64,000 nt of DNA from Cohnella sp. OV330 (GTDB lineage Bacteria; Bacillota; Bacilli; Paenibacillales; Paenibacillaceae). The translations under genes and the position numbers were made by a program. The notes under the pieces are model-generated. The model was not told where the DNA came from and did no database searches. It saw only the letters and a program-made list of their open reading frames with translations. Of this stretch, positions 34,242-43,174 are shown in pieces. The DNA is taken from the NCBI RefSeq assembly GCF_900112065.1, contig NZ_FOKE01000004.1, positions 558,001-622,000 of the forward strand. Reading direction: 5' to 3'. Each line of letters opens with the position of its first letter. Positions within the stretch are counted from its first letter, which is position 1.

Positions 34242-35669
34242 CTACCCTTGCCGATGCCTGGTCCGATATTCGCTCGGGAGCATGCCGGTCTGATCCCTGA
34301 ACGTACGGCTGAAGTACTTCTCGTCGGCATAGCCCGTGTGCTCGGCCACCCATTGAATCGGCTTCGTCGTCTGGACGAGGTACTCCCTGGCTTTGTCGAT
34401 CCGGGTTTTGCGAAGGTACTCGTTAAAAGAATAGCCGACGACTTCCTTGAAAACCTGATTGAAGTAGCTGCGGCTCAAGTTGACCCGCTTCGCGACGTCG
34501 ATGGCGAACAAAGGAAGCGCCAGCTCGTCATGGACGATCTTCACGGCGGTCGAGATGCTGCCGCTCACCTCTCCGCTCAGATGCGTCTGTCCCGACGCCG
34601 CCCTCGACATCTCCCTGAAGGCGTCCAGCCAAACCACGCATTCTTCCCAGCATGCGAGCTTGTCGGGAAGCGCCGCACGGGTCTGCGATACAGCGCGGTA
34701 TATCCGGTTCCACTCGACGGTGCAGCCGTAAAAAAGCTGCGTCAGCTTCTCGGCCGGCAGCCGGAGCGCAAGCAATCGGCGCTGCAACTCCTCGAAGCTC
34801 GTCTCGTCATGCAGCCAGCGAAACGCGTGCAGCAGCTCCCGCGCTTCCTCGATGTCCCGCGCGCATGGAGCGGCGCGCTCGCCGCGAAGCTGCGCGAGGT
34901 CCAGCTCGATCGGCTGCGCCTCGCGGCCGTCGCAGTCGTAAAAGAAGTCCAGCTGCCGGTAGCGGTTCAAGCCGAGCTGCAGCTCCGCGATCGATTCGCC
35001 GGCCGCGTGGCGGACCCGAACCAGACGCCAGTCCGACGGCAGCAAGTCCGCCTGAACGGGGGGCCGTCCGGTCCGCTCCGCCGCTCCGCCGAGCCGGTCC
35101 TCTTCATTCGCCGGCAGCCACAGCCTGACAAGCGGGTCCACGTCCGCCCGCCAGCAGCCGGCTCCTTCCGGCGCTGAAGGCGGCGCCTTCGCCCCGGCCG
35201 GCTCCCGCAGCGCAAGCCATGCGTAGGCGTCGCTGCCCGGGAATCGCTCTTTGGGCGCGGCAGCGTCGTCCTTCATTCGGCCGGTCTTGCCGGGGACGAT
35301 CCGCGCCCGGATTCGCGCCAGCACCTCGCCGAAGTACTCCTGTTCAAGCTGGACCTTCGCGATATAGTCGATGGCGCCAAGCCGAAGCGCTTCCTGAATG
35401 TATTCGAAATCCTGATGCAAGGTGAGCACGGCGACGGCCACGTCGGGGTACCGCTCGCGCACGATCCGAATTAGTTCGATGCCCGACATGACGGGCATGG
35501 CGAGGTCGGTGATCAGCAGCTCCACCCGATTGGAAGCGATGAATTCAAGCGCCTTCTCGCCGTTCGCGGCCTCGCCCGCGATCCGCATGCCGAATTCGTC
35601 CCACGGCATCGCGGTGATGAGCCCTTTGCGTACCAGATTATCGTCGTCCACGATTAACACATGGATCAT
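34242..35669 (-). CDS. YesN-type response regulator with AraC DNA-binding domain
   Basis: A 475-aa regulator. The receiver domain occupies residues 1-120 with phosphoacceptor D55 in LLITDLAMPVMSG; a long middle region (about 150-365) is variable; the C-terminal AraC domain (about 370-470) includes NLSRSYFNQVFKEVVGYSF and WVAEHTGYADEKYFSRTF. ATG 35669 directly follows the TGA of the kinase gene with no gap. It forms a two-component pair with the YesM-type kinase and sits upstream of the sugar ABC operon it probably activates. Confidence 0.94.
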   Translation of the reverse strand: MIHVLIVDDDNLVRKGLITAMPWDEFGMRIAGEAANGEKALEFIASNRVELLITDLAMPVMSGIELIRIVRERYPDVAVAVLTLHQDFEYIQEALRLGAIDYIAKVQLEQEYFGEVLARIRARIVPGKTGRMKDDAAAPKERFPGSDAYAWLALREPAGAKAPPSAPEGAGCWRADVDPLVRLWLPANEEDRLGGAAERTGRPPVQADLLPSDWRLVRVRHAAGESIAELQLGLNRYRQLDFFYDCDGREAQPIELDLAQLRGERAAPCARDIEEARELLHAFRWLHDETSFEELQRRLLALRLPAEKLTQLFYGCTVEWNRIYRAVSQTRAALPDKLACWEECVVWLDAFREMSRAASGQTHLSGEVSGSISTAVKIVHDELALPLFAIDVAKRVNLSRSYFNQVFKEVVGYSFNEYLRKTRIDKAREYLVQTTKPIQWVAEHTGYADEKYFSRTFRDQTGMLPSEYRTRHRQG

Positions 35670-37376
35670 TCAATCGTCCTCCTTGATCGGCAGCCGGATG
35701 ACGATTCGGGTCCCTAGGCCGAGTTCGCTTTGCACCCGCATCTCGGCCCGGCCTTCGTAATGCGACTCCAGCATCCGTTTGACGTAGTTCATGCCGATGC
35801 CCATCCCGACGCGATGCCGCTCCGTCTGCTCGCCAGCCAGCAGCGCCGCGATCTTTTCCTCGGAGATGCCTCCCCCGTTGTCTTGGATCGAGAGTTCGAG
35901 CCGATCGTTCAGCCGGACCTCCACTTCGATCCTGCCTTCGTCATCGAGCCCGTGATACAGCGCGTTCTCGACCAGCGGCTGAAGAATGAACCGGGGCACC
36001 TGAACGTCGAGCAGCTCGTCCTGCACGTGAAGCCGGACATCGAAACGGAAGTTATATCGGATCTGCTGAAGGATGAGGTACTGCTTAAGGGAGTCGACCT
36101 CCTCGCGAACGGTGGAGAGGCTGTCTCCTTTGCGGAGGTTGTAGTAAAGCAGCTTGTTCAGGGAAGTCACGAGCCGGTCGATCTCCTGCTGGCCGTTCAT
36201 GACGGCCAACCAGTGCGCGGTGTCCAGCGTATTCATCAGGAAGTGGGGATTGATCTGATACAAGAGCTTCTCGATCTCCAGATCCGCCCGCCGCTTCTCT
36301 TTGCTCTCGACCTCCGCGAACAGGTCCGCGATTTGCGACTTCATCTTGCGGAATTGCCCGAGCAGCGCCTCGAATTCCGGGATGTTGGTCCGCATCGTGA
36401 CCGCGTTGAGATTGCTGTTCGCCATCCACTTGATCTCCTTGCCGAACCTCGCCAGCGGTTTGTATACCATCTTCCACAGAAGCCAGCCGATGGAGAGGCT
36501 GACCGCGATCAGCAGCAGCGCCATGACGAGCATCTTGACGATCCAGGCGTTCTTCTCCTGGTTGTAGCCCGCTTTAGGCACGAGCGAGACGACGCTCCAG
36601 CCCTGCGTGCTGACCTGCCGGTACCAATAATAGCCCGAGGAGACGCCGGCGCTCTGAGAAGGCGCTTTCAGTTCGGCGAACGCCGAATTTTCCGGGAAGT
36701 CGTCGCCGAGTTCGCTATAGGCGACGCGTCCGTCGTTATCCAAAATGAGATGGTACGTATGCTTGCTGACGCCGTCCAGGTCGAGAATGCTCTGCGTGAG
36801 CTTGAAGCCCGATTCGACGTAAATGTACGCATCCTGCCGATCCGGCAGGTCGACCTTGCGAAGCGCGGAGAGCACGTACTGGTCGTTAAAGCGGTCGTTG
36901 CTCACATGCGGGCCGAAATACGTAATGCCATAGTAGGAAGCGAGCACGGGCAGACGGTCCAAATCGAACGAATCCTTGACGCCCGACGATTCGAAGAGCA
37001 TCGACCGGTCCTTTTGAAAGTAATACATCGTCAGCCCGATGTTTGGGTTCGTAAAGGTAATGAGATTAAGCTGATATTTGATCTGGTCGGTCAGTTCGCT
37101 TCTCGCATACGGCTCGTCCGCGGTCATGAACGCCTCCAGCTGCCGGCCGATATCCCCTGCGAAGGCGAGCTGCTGCGATACGTGATTCAGGTTGCCGAGC
37201 GTGCTTTCCAGGGACAGCTCGACTTGCTTCAGATTGCTCTGGATGCCTGCCGTCAGTTTTTTGTCCAAAATGGACGCGATCGTGTTGTAAGACAAGTAGC
37301 AGGTAAAAACGAAAGGAATCAAGGTCGCGGCGGCAAACAAAAATAAAATCCGATTTTTGAGCGTGAGTCGCTCCAC
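35670..37376 (-). CDS. YesM-type sensor histidine kinase
   Basis: A 568-aa membrane kinase from GTG 37376, chosen because AAGGGAGG lies 7-8 bases upstream; a GTG 18 bases earlier overlaps that site. A membrane span at about 8-30, an extracellular sensor to about 285, a second span at about 287-310 (MLVMALLLIAVSLSIGWLLW) and a HAMP-like segment precede the His_kinase domain with LLYQINPHFLMNTLDTAHWL (phospho-His) and the ATPase domain with QDNGGGISEEKI. It senses an external sugar or binding-protein complex and phosphorylates the adjacent YesN regulator. Confidence 0.94.
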   Translation of the reverse strand: MERLTLKNRILFLFAAATLIPFVFTCYLSYNTIASILDKKLTAGIQSNLKQVELSLESTLGNLNHVSQQLAFAGDIGRQLEAFMTADEPYARSELTDQIKYQLNLITFTNPNIGLTMYYFQKDRSMLFESSGVKDSFDLDRLPVLASYYGITYFGPHVSNDRFNDQYVLSALRKVDLPDRQDAYIYVESGFKLTQSILDLDGVSKHTYHLILDNDGRVAYSELGDDFPENSAFAELKAPSQSAGVSSGYYWYRQVSTQGWSVVSLVPKAGYNQEKNAWIVKMLVMALLLIAVSLSIGWLLWKMVYKPLARFGKEIKWMANSNLNAVTMRTNIPEFEALLGQFRKMKSQIADLFAEVESKEKRRADLEIEKLLYQINPHFLMNTLDTAHWLAVMNGQQEIDRLVTSLNKLLYYNLRKGDSLSTVREEVDSLKQYLILQQIRYNFRFDVRLHVQDELLDVQVPRFILQPLVENALYHGLDDEGRIEVEVRLNDRLELSIQDNGGGISEEKIAALLAGEQTERHRVGMGIGMNYVKRMLESHYEGRAEMRVQSELGLGTRIVIRLPIKEDD

Positions 37377-37414
37377 ATCCGTCCCTCCCTTCACGGGCGC
37401 TGTCCGCAGCGAGC

Positions 37415-37450
37415 CCGAAAGTCCCCGGGAACTCTCCCAGGGACCTTCGG
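37415..37450. other. Hairpin between GH127 and kinase genes
   Basis: CCGAAAGTCCC and GGGACCTTCGG pair with one mismatch around a 14-base loop. No U tract follows on either strand, so it may be a processing or partial-termination element rather than a true terminator. Confidence 0.4.
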
Positions 37451-37464
37451 ATCGAGCATCGGGA

Positions 37465-39411
37465 TCAAGAATGCCGCAGCCAGACGTTCATCTCGCCGGG
37501 CTCGCGGTTGCCCCACAGGTAGTAGGGGACGGCCTTGATGCGGACGGCTTTCTTTTGCTTGCTGAACGGACGATAAGGAAGGCCTTCCTCCCAGCCGGCA
37601 ACGTCCGTGACGAAGCCGTCCCCTTCGACGACGACGCAGCCGCCGAGCAGCTCGGACGTCTGCCGCTCCGACAGGCGCGGCGCCTCGGCCAGCGACAGGG
37701 AGGCCAGCGGCGTGCCGTTGTCCGCTTCTTCCACGCAGTAGACGAGCGGTCCCCGTTGGATGGCGGCTTTGCCCGCGTCCGCGCGAATGAGCGGATTCGC
37801 GGCGACGAGCGCCGCTTGGATCGGCAGCAGCCAAGATACTTGATCGCCTTCGCGCCATGCGCGGTCGACGAGCGCGTAGCCCCGATCGACGCGGTAGTCG
37901 AGCGGCTCTCCGTTCACGTGCAGCATCGGGCGCTCGCCGTTGAACCTGTTCGGGATGCGGAGCGCGAGCTCGAACGCAACTTCGGCGCCTTCCGGGCACG
38001 CCGGCAGAGACACGTCGAACTCGACCTTGCCGTCCCAAGGCAGCGCCGACCGCTGCGTCAGCGCGACCTTGCGGCCTTGCGTTTCAAACGAGATCTCGCT
38101 GCCGATAAACAAGTGGACGCGGACCGAACGACTGTCTTCGGACACGTCGTAAATGTAATCGTCCAGCGAGCCGATCAAGCGGGCGACGTTCGGCGGGCAG
38201 CAGGAGCACCCGAACCACTTCTGCCGCACCGGCTTCACATGGTGCCGGTCCGGATTTTTAACGCTCGCTTCCGGCCATACCTCAAGCGGGTTGACGTAAA
38301 AGAAATGCTTGCCGTCCTTCGCCATGCTGCCGAGCACGTTGTTGTAGAGCGCCCGCTCCATGACGTCGGCGTATTCGCTCTTCGCTTCCAGCTGGAGCAT
38401 TCTGCGCGCCCAGAAGATCAGGCCGATCGATGCGCAAGTCTCCGCATAGACGGTATCGTTGGGCAGATCGTGGTCGAACGTAAACGCTTCGCCCAGATGC
38501 GTCGCGCCGATCCCGCCGGTGATGTACATCTGCTTGCCCGTCGTATTCGCCCACAGCCGTTCGCAGGCCTCGCGCAGTCCGACATCGCCGTTCAAGCGGG
38601 CGAGGTCGGCCATTGCCGTATACAGGTACACCGCCCGAACGGCGTGTCCCACGGCGACCGGCTGCTCGCGAACCGGGAGATGGCTCTGATAAACCTCCAG
38701 ATTCGGCGCCCCCTGCGACCAAATATTTTTGCGGCCGCGGCGCTCCCACTCTTCGTTGTAATAGCTCGGCTGGCTCCCGCGTTCGTCGATGAAAAATTGG
38801 CTCAGCTTTAGGTAGCGCTCTTCCCCGGTCGCCGCATGCAGCTTGACGAGCGCGAGCTCGACCTCGGGATGTCCGCAGTACGCGCGCATTTGCCCCGGCT
38901 TCGTCCCGAACAAGCCGTCGATCAGGTCGGCGAACCGGCAGGCGATGTCGATCAGCTTGCGCTTGCCCGTCGCCTCGCAATAAGCCGCCGCGGCTTCGAA
39001 CAGATGGCCCGCGCAGTACAGCTCGTGCGCTTCGTACAGATTCGTCCACGCCCTGCCGGGCTCCTGAATCGTGAAGTACGTGTTCAGATAGCCGTCATCT
39101 CGCTGGGCTTGGCCGATCAGGTCGATCGCTTCGTCGGCGATTCGCTCGAGCGCCGGGTCGGGGCGGCGCCGAAGCGAATACGCGACCGCCTCCAGCCATT
39201 TATACAGGTCGCTGTCCTGGAAGATCCAGCCCCCGAATTCGCCTTCCTCCAAGCCTGCGGCGATCCGGAAATTGCGAATCGAATAGCTCGGCTCGGCGTC
39301 CTCGATCCGGTCGTTCAACGCTTCCCATTGATAAGGGATCACCGTGCCGCGAACGAGCTCGATATAATCGTTCCAAAATCCGTCGTTGATTTGGACCTTC
39401 GGATGATGCAT
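37465..39411 (-). CDS. GH127 beta-L-arabinofuranosidase
   Basis: A 648-aa glycoside hydrolase family 127 enzyme of typical length. The (alpha/alpha)6 barrel contains the zinc-thiolate active site: E324 and C326 in YAETCASIG, and C404/C405 in FGCSCCPPNVARL, where C404 corresponds to the catalytic cysteine of HypBA1. A beta-sandwich domain (about 420-640) follows. It removes beta-L-arabinofuranose from plant glycoproteins or pectic side chains. No signal peptide, so it works in the cytoplasm on sugars brought in by the downstream LplABC-type transporter. Divergent AraC at 39499 is its likely regulator. Confidence 0.95.
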   Translation of the reverse strand: MHHPKVQINDGFWNDYIELVRGTVIPYQWEALNDRIEDAEPSYSIRNFRIAAGLEEGEFGGWIFQDSDLYKWLEAVAYSLRRRPDPALERIADEAIDLIGQAQRDDGYLNTYFTIQEPGRAWTNLYEAHELYCAGHLFEAAAAYCEATGKRKLIDIACRFADLIDGLFGTKPGQMRAYCGHPEVELALVKLHAATGEERYLKLSQFFIDERGSQPSYYNEEWERRGRKNIWSQGAPNLEVYQSHLPVREQPVAVGHAVRAVYLYTAMADLARLNGDVGLREACERLWANTTGKQMYITGGIGATHLGEAFTFDHDLPNDTVYAETCASIGLIFWARRMLQLEAKSEYADVMERALYNNVLGSMAKDGKHFFYVNPLEVWPEASVKNPDRHHVKPVRQKWFGCSCCPPNVARLIGSLDDYIYDVSEDSRSVRVHLFIGSEISFETQGRKVALTQRSALPWDGKVEFDVSLPACPEGAEVAFELALRIPNRFNGERPMLHVNGEPLDYRVDRGYALVDRAWREGDQVSWLLPIQAALVAANPLIRADAGKAAIQRGPLVYCVEEADNGTPLASLSLAEAPRLSERQTSELLGGCVVVEGDGFVTDVAGWEEGLPYRPFSKQKKAVRIKAVPYYLWGNREPGEMNVWLRHS

Positions 39412-39436
39412 GGCCGTCCACCTCTTCTTATATAAA

Positions 39437-39465
39437 TTGACTCTTCATGTTTACGAGTTTATTCT
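39437..39465 (+). promoter_or_regulatory. SigA-type promoter of the AraC gene at 39499
   Basis: TTGACT (39437-39442) and TATTCT (39460-39465) are separated by 17 bases, 33 bases before the ATG. The same 87-bp region must also hold the GH127 promoter, for which no good -35 is visible. Confidence 0.55.
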
Positions 39466-39498
39466 TTTTTATATGGAGACGACAGGAACAGATTAAGC

Positions 39499-40404
39499 AT
39501 GATCTTATACAAATTGAGACTGATCGCGGAGGTCGATCCCTTGAGCGAAATCGACATCGTCGAACTTCGAACGCCGCCGGTCCCTTATTATTGGGAATCC
39601 GGCCGCTCGGATTTTCGCGTCGGAGACCGGCATCCGAACCGGCGAAATCTGGGCTTGTACGATCTGCTGCTCGTGGAGCGCGGCGCGCTGTACATCGGGG
39701 AGAACGGCGTCGAATGGACGCTGCGAAAAGGAGATACGCTGCTGCTGCTGCCGGACGGGGAGCATTATTCGGTCCAGCCTTGCGATCAGGAGACCGTCTT
39801 CTATTGGATTCACTTCGAGCACGACTACTGGCAGCGAGGGGCGCATGCCGCGAAGCCGGACGGCTCGCTCCCGTCTTCGATGCCGTTCAGCAATCCGTAC
39901 GCGATCCGCATTCCGAAGCACTTCACCCTGCCGAATCCGGTTGCTTTCGAGCTATGCCGACAGCTGCTAGGGCTGACGGTGGGCGATTCGTTCTGGGAGG
40001 AGCGGTCCTTGTTCGCGAAGCTGCTGTCCCTGCTGGAGGACGGCGCGCTCGGCCATTCCGTCCCGCCTGCCATTCGCCTCGCTGAGAAGACGGCCGCTTA
40101 TATTCAGCAGCATTACCAGGAAGAGATCACGAACGAGTCGCTTGCCGAAGCGCTTCACTTTCACTCCACCTACATCGTTCGCTGCATGAAGCAGAAGTAC
40201 GGCATGACGCCGGTTCATTACTTGCTCGAATTCCGCCTTGAGCGCGCGAAGCGCCTTCTTTTGACCACGGAATGGTCGGTGGAGCGGATCGCCGAAGAAG
40301 TCGGTTTCCGCTACGCGCCTTACTTCTCGACCTGCTTCAAGCGCCAGGCCGGCTTGACCCCTGCTCTGTTCCGCAAGTATTATTGCCGAGTCGGTCCCGA
40401 ATAA
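39499..40404 (+). CDS. AraC family transcriptional regulator next to GH127
   Basis: A 301-aa regulator. A cupin sensor (residues about 30-110, with LLVERGALYIGENGVEW and DTLLLLPDGEHYSVQP) precedes an AraC domain (about 200-297, with NESLAEALHFHSTYIVRCMK and VERIAEEVGFRYAPYFSTCF). The gene is divergent from GH127 with 87 bp between the starts, so it should control that gene and perhaps the adjoining two-component system and transporter. The ribosome binding site is weak (AGGAACAG). A terminator follows directly. Confidence 0.9.
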   Translation: MILYKLRLIAEVDPLSEIDIVELRTPPVPYYWESGRSDFRVGDRHPNRRNLGLYDLLLVERGALYIGENGVEWTLRKGDTLLLLPDGEHYSVQPCDQETVFYWIHFEHDYWQRGAHAAKPDGSLPSSMPFSNPYAIRIPKHFTLPNPVAFELCRQLLGLTVGDSFWEERSLFAKLLSLLEDGALGHSVPPAIRLAEKTAAYIQQHYQEEITNESLAEALHFHSTYIVRCMKQKYGMTPVHYLLEFRLERAKRLLLTTEWSVERIAEEVGFRYAPYFSTCFKRQAGLTPALFRKYYCRVGPE

Positions 40405-40405
40405 G

Positions 40406-40446
40406 AAAACAAGCTTCCGGGCGACAACCCCCGGAAGCTTGTTTTT
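40406..40446 (+). terminator. Rho-independent terminator after the AraC gene
   Basis: ACAAGCTTCCGGG pairs with CCCGGAAGCTTGT around a short loop, followed by TTTTT on the plus strand. A-rich sequence on the other side lets it also stop the minus-strand GNAT operon read from the right. Confidence 0.9.
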
Positions 40447-40514
40447 GCGCTTATCGCCCGACGGCGTCCGTCGCGCATTCACCATGAAGAAGTTTAGCAC
40501 CAACATTTGTACCG

Positions 40515-41396
40515 TCAGCCTTTTTCCGCGCCGGACGTGCCGTAGACGAGCTGCGGCATGCCTGGATTCGCGTTGACCCCCAGATACATCCGGCAAAACG
40601 TACGCTGGATTCGGAACCCGGCTATTTCCGCCATTTGAATGCCATGAACGTTCGGACAAGGCAGATCGAAAAAAACTTTGCCTCCCCCGACGCTGGACAG
40701 CAGTGACGCGAGCAACGTCTCGGCGGCTTGGACGTCCGATGCCGCCCACGGTCCGATCTGCACCGCCTCATAGCCTTGATGGGCCATCAAATACCCTGTT
40801 ATTCCGCGATCGTCCCGCGTCACGAAGGCGTATATATGTTCCCGCGCCCGCAATCGCTTGAGGACGGTTCTTCGATCCGCGCCGAATATCGCCGCGTCGT
40901 AGACCGCGATCTCTTCCAGATCCGCTTCCGTTAACGACCGGACCTCGCCCCGATATTCGGAAGCAGTAGCGCCCTTCGACTCGCGTTTGGACGGCGACGC
41001 CTCCAGCTCGTATCTGCGAACGTCGTACTCCTCCGCGAATCCGAGCGGGACATAAACCTTTTTCCCCATCGCCGTGGCGTCCAGCTTGATGCAGCGCACG
41101 CCTTGGTCGCGCAGATGTCGAATGCCCAGCTGAAGCAGCTGCGTCGCGATGCCTCTCCCCCGATCGTCCGGATGCACCAATACCATGCCGATCCAGCCGA
41201 AGCGATCGCCGTAACGGATCGTCGTCATCGTCGCAGCCTCTTTGCCGTCGTACTCGGCCAGAAAACAGCCTTCTCGGTCGTAGAAGAGGTAGTCCTGCCA
41301 ATCCCGATCCGTCTGGTTCCAGCCTGCGATATTTTTGAGCGTCATCGCGAATGGGATGTCGCGCTCGGACAGCTCGCGGACTCGGAGCCCGTTCAT
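40515..41396 (-). CDS. GNAT family N-acetyltransferase, two-domain
   Basis: A 293-aa tandem-GNAT protein. The N-terminal half carries the acetyl-CoA loop MVLVHPDDRGRGIATQLLQLG and the C-terminal half (about 150-290) has a second, degenerate GNAT fold with YAFVTRDDRGITGYLMAH. Its start overlaps the stop of the creatininase-family gene by 4 bp, so the two are translationally coupled. Acceptor substrate unknown; coupling to an amidohydrolase hints at modification of an amide or amine, but this is only context. Confidence 0.85.
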   Translation of the reverse strand: MNGLRVRELSERDIPFAMTLKNIAGWNQTDRDWQDYLFYDREGCFLAEYDGKEAATMTTIRYGDRFGWIGMVLVHPDDRGRGIATQLLQLGIRHLRDQGVRCIKLDATAMGKKVYVPLGFAEEYDVRRYELEASPSKRESKGATASEYRGEVRSLTEADLEEIAVYDAAIFGADRRTVLKRLRAREHIYAFVTRDDRGITGYLMAHQGYEAVQIGPWAASDVQAAETLLASLLSSVGGGKVFFDLPCPNVHGIQMAEIAGFRIQRTFCRMYLGVNANPGMPQLVYGTSGAEKG

Positions 41397-42142
41397 TGCC
41401 CGGCCTTGCGAGCGTTCTTCGCCCTGACCTGCTCCGTGATCCGATCCACTTCTTCGAGGTACTTGATCCCTTCCTGCAGCATGAGCTCCAACACCTTGCT
41501 CCCTTTCTCCGCGGTCGCGTCCTCAGGGAAGCCCCAATACCCGTCTGGCGTAATATCGCCGACGTCGAAATAATCCATGAACGCCTGTGGCACGAATGCC
41601 GGATCCTCTTGCCGTTGGATGTCCGCGACATATTCCGGGTGAAGATGAAGCATCAGCGAGGTCTCCATCTCGCCTGCGTGAATGTCGTTTTGAACATGGT
41701 TAAATATCTCGTGATATCTCGGTCTGGCCACTTCGCCGGCATAGAGCAGAATGACCTGGAATTCCCCGAGCTCCCGGTTCAAATTCCGAACCGTGGGCTT
41801 GATGATCCAGTTGCCGCCGTGGAAGTTCGCGATGATCAGCTTGCCGAAGCCTGAAAACCGCAAAGACTCGGCGATATCCCGGAGCACCAGCGCAAGCGTG
41901 TCCGACTTGAGATAGACCGTTCCTTTGCCCTTCCGATGCTCGATGGACGAGGAGATCGCGACCGCAGGCAGCAAATAAGCGTCGAGCGCCTCCGCCAATT
42001 TTCTCGCATAGCGTTCGGCGAAGATCGTATCCGTCCCGACCGGCAGGTGACTGCCATGCTGCTCGGTAGCGCCTACCGGAAGCACGGCGACCCGGCAATC
42101 CGACGCTTCGAAATCTCTTTTCGTATGATAGACGGTCAGCAT
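41393..42142 (-). CDS. Creatininase family amidohydrolase
   Basis: A 249-aa protein. ATG 42142 is chosen because AAAGGAGG lies 7 bases upstream; the extended frame covers promoter DNA. VAVLPVGATEQHGSHLPVGTDT contains the family metal ligands Glu, His and Asp; ANFHGGNW and AGEMETSLMLHLHPEYV supply further His/Glu ligands. Relatives hydrolyse creatinine, formamides (MftE, ArfB, FAPy deformylase) or similar cyclic amides. The substrate is unknown. It forms a two-gene operon with the GNAT gene and is divergent from the GntR-ABC operon. Confidence 0.88.
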   Translation of the reverse strand: MLTVYHTKRDFEASDCRVAVLPVGATEQHGSHLPVGTDTIFAERYARKLAEALDAYLLPAVAISSSIEHRKGKGTVYLKSDTLALVLRDIAESLRFSGFGKLIIANFHGGNWIIKPTVRNLNRELGEFQVILLYAGEVARPRYHEIFNHVQNDIHAGEMETSLMLHLHPEYVADIQRQEDPAFVPQAFMDYFDVGDITPDGYWGFPEDATAEKGSKVLELMLQEGIKYLEEVDRITEQVRAKNARKAGQ

Positions 42143-42250
42143 GAAAACGCCTCCTTTCATCTCATTATGAGAGGCGTCTTCCCCACATCCAATGGTCCAT
42201 TTTTTATGTTTTATAGGGCATTTATATACAAGCCGATTCGAACTTATCGT

Positions 42251-42279
42251 TTGACGAAGCATAGACTGGATGTTATATT
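42251..42279 (+). promoter_or_regulatory. SigA promoter of the ABC/GntR operon
   Basis: TTGACG (42251-42256) and TATATT (42274-42279) have the ideal 17-base spacing, 41 bases before the ATG at 42320. Confidence 0.7.
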
Positions 42280-42299
42280 GTGCATATACGATATACACA
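42279..42299. promoter_or_regulatory. Putative GntR operator overlapping the transcription start
   Basis: TGTGCATAT-ACG-ATATACACA is a 21-bp dyad with one mismatch per arm pair. It starts at the last base of the -10 and covers +1, the expected place for autorepression by the YtrA-type GntR regulator encoded as third gene of this operon. Confidence 0.6.
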
Positions 42300-42319
42300 A
42301 TCTTAAAAGGAGGCACGTC

Positions 42320-43174
42320 ATGCTTGCATTGGATATTCAGAACCTAAACAAGAAATACGACCATTTCCAGTTGAAAAACGTCACGTTCCAGCTTGAAAAA
42401 GGCTATATCATGGGGTTTATCGGCGCTAACGGCGCAGGGAAAACGACGACGATCAAGTCGATCCTGAACATGATCCAACTGGATAGCGGCGATGTGCGTA
42501 TCATGGGCAAACGCATGGCCGAACACGAGCTGGAGCTGAAGCAAGACATCGGATGCGCGTTCGGCGGCATCGAATTTTATACGCGAAGCAAAATCGGCAA
42601 GTTGACCGAAGTCATTAAGCCATTTTATAAAAATTGGGACGACGATACGTATTACGGTTATTTAAAAAGATTCAAATTGGACGAAAATAAAAAAATAGCC
42701 GAATTGTCGACCGGCATGAAAGTCAAATACAATTTGGCCATCGCCTTGTCGCACGGCGCGAAGCTGCTCATTCTCGACGAACCGACCAGCGGACTCGATC
42801 CGGTCGCGAGGGACGATTTGCTGGATATTTTCCAGACGCTCGTCATAGACGGCGAGATCAGCATTCTTTTCTCGACGCATATCACGTCGGATTTGGAGAA
42901 GTGCGCGGACTTCATTACTTACATCGATAACGGACAGATTATTAACAGCGCAGACAAAGAGGAATTCAAAGCGTCCTACCGCTTGCTGAACGGCAAGGAG
43001 AGCGAGCTGGGCCAGGTGAAAGACAAACTTATTTCCTATAAAATCAATTCCTTCGGCTTTACGGGACTCATTCACGCGAAAGACTTCGATCCGGCATCCG
43101 AAATAAGATCCGCCTTGCCGACTCTCGAGGAGATTATGGTTTACTTTGCGAAAAAGGAGGAAGCGTATGTATAA
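42320..43174 (+). CDS. ABC transporter ATP-binding protein (YtrB-like)
   Basis: A 284-aa ATPase. ATG 42320 follows AAAAGGAGG by 6 bases; the longer frame is not needed. Walker A GANGAGKTT, signature LSTGMKVKY (LSGGQ-type, divergent), Walker B LLILDEPTSGLD and the switch His in FSTHITSD are visible. The C-terminal tail ending LPTLEEIMVYFAKKE is typical of bacitracin/YtrB-like exporters. It overlaps the permease gene by 8 bp. The ABC-permease-GntR set resembles ytr-type systems induced by cell-wall antibiotics; that role is inferred. Confidence 0.92.
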   Translation: MLALDIQNLNKKYDHFQLKNVTFQLEKGYIMGFIGANGAGKTTTIKSILNMIQLDSGDVRIMGKRMAEHELELKQDIGCAFGGIEFYTRSKIGKLTEVIKPFYKNWDDDTYYGYLKRFKLDENKKIAELSTGMKVKYNLAIALSHGAKLLILDEPTSGLDPVARDDLLDIFQTLVIDGEISILFSTHITSDLEKCADFITYIDNGQIINSADKEEFKASYRLLNGKESELGQVKDKLISYKINSFGFTGLIHAKDFDPASEIRSALPTLEEIMVYFAKKEEAYV

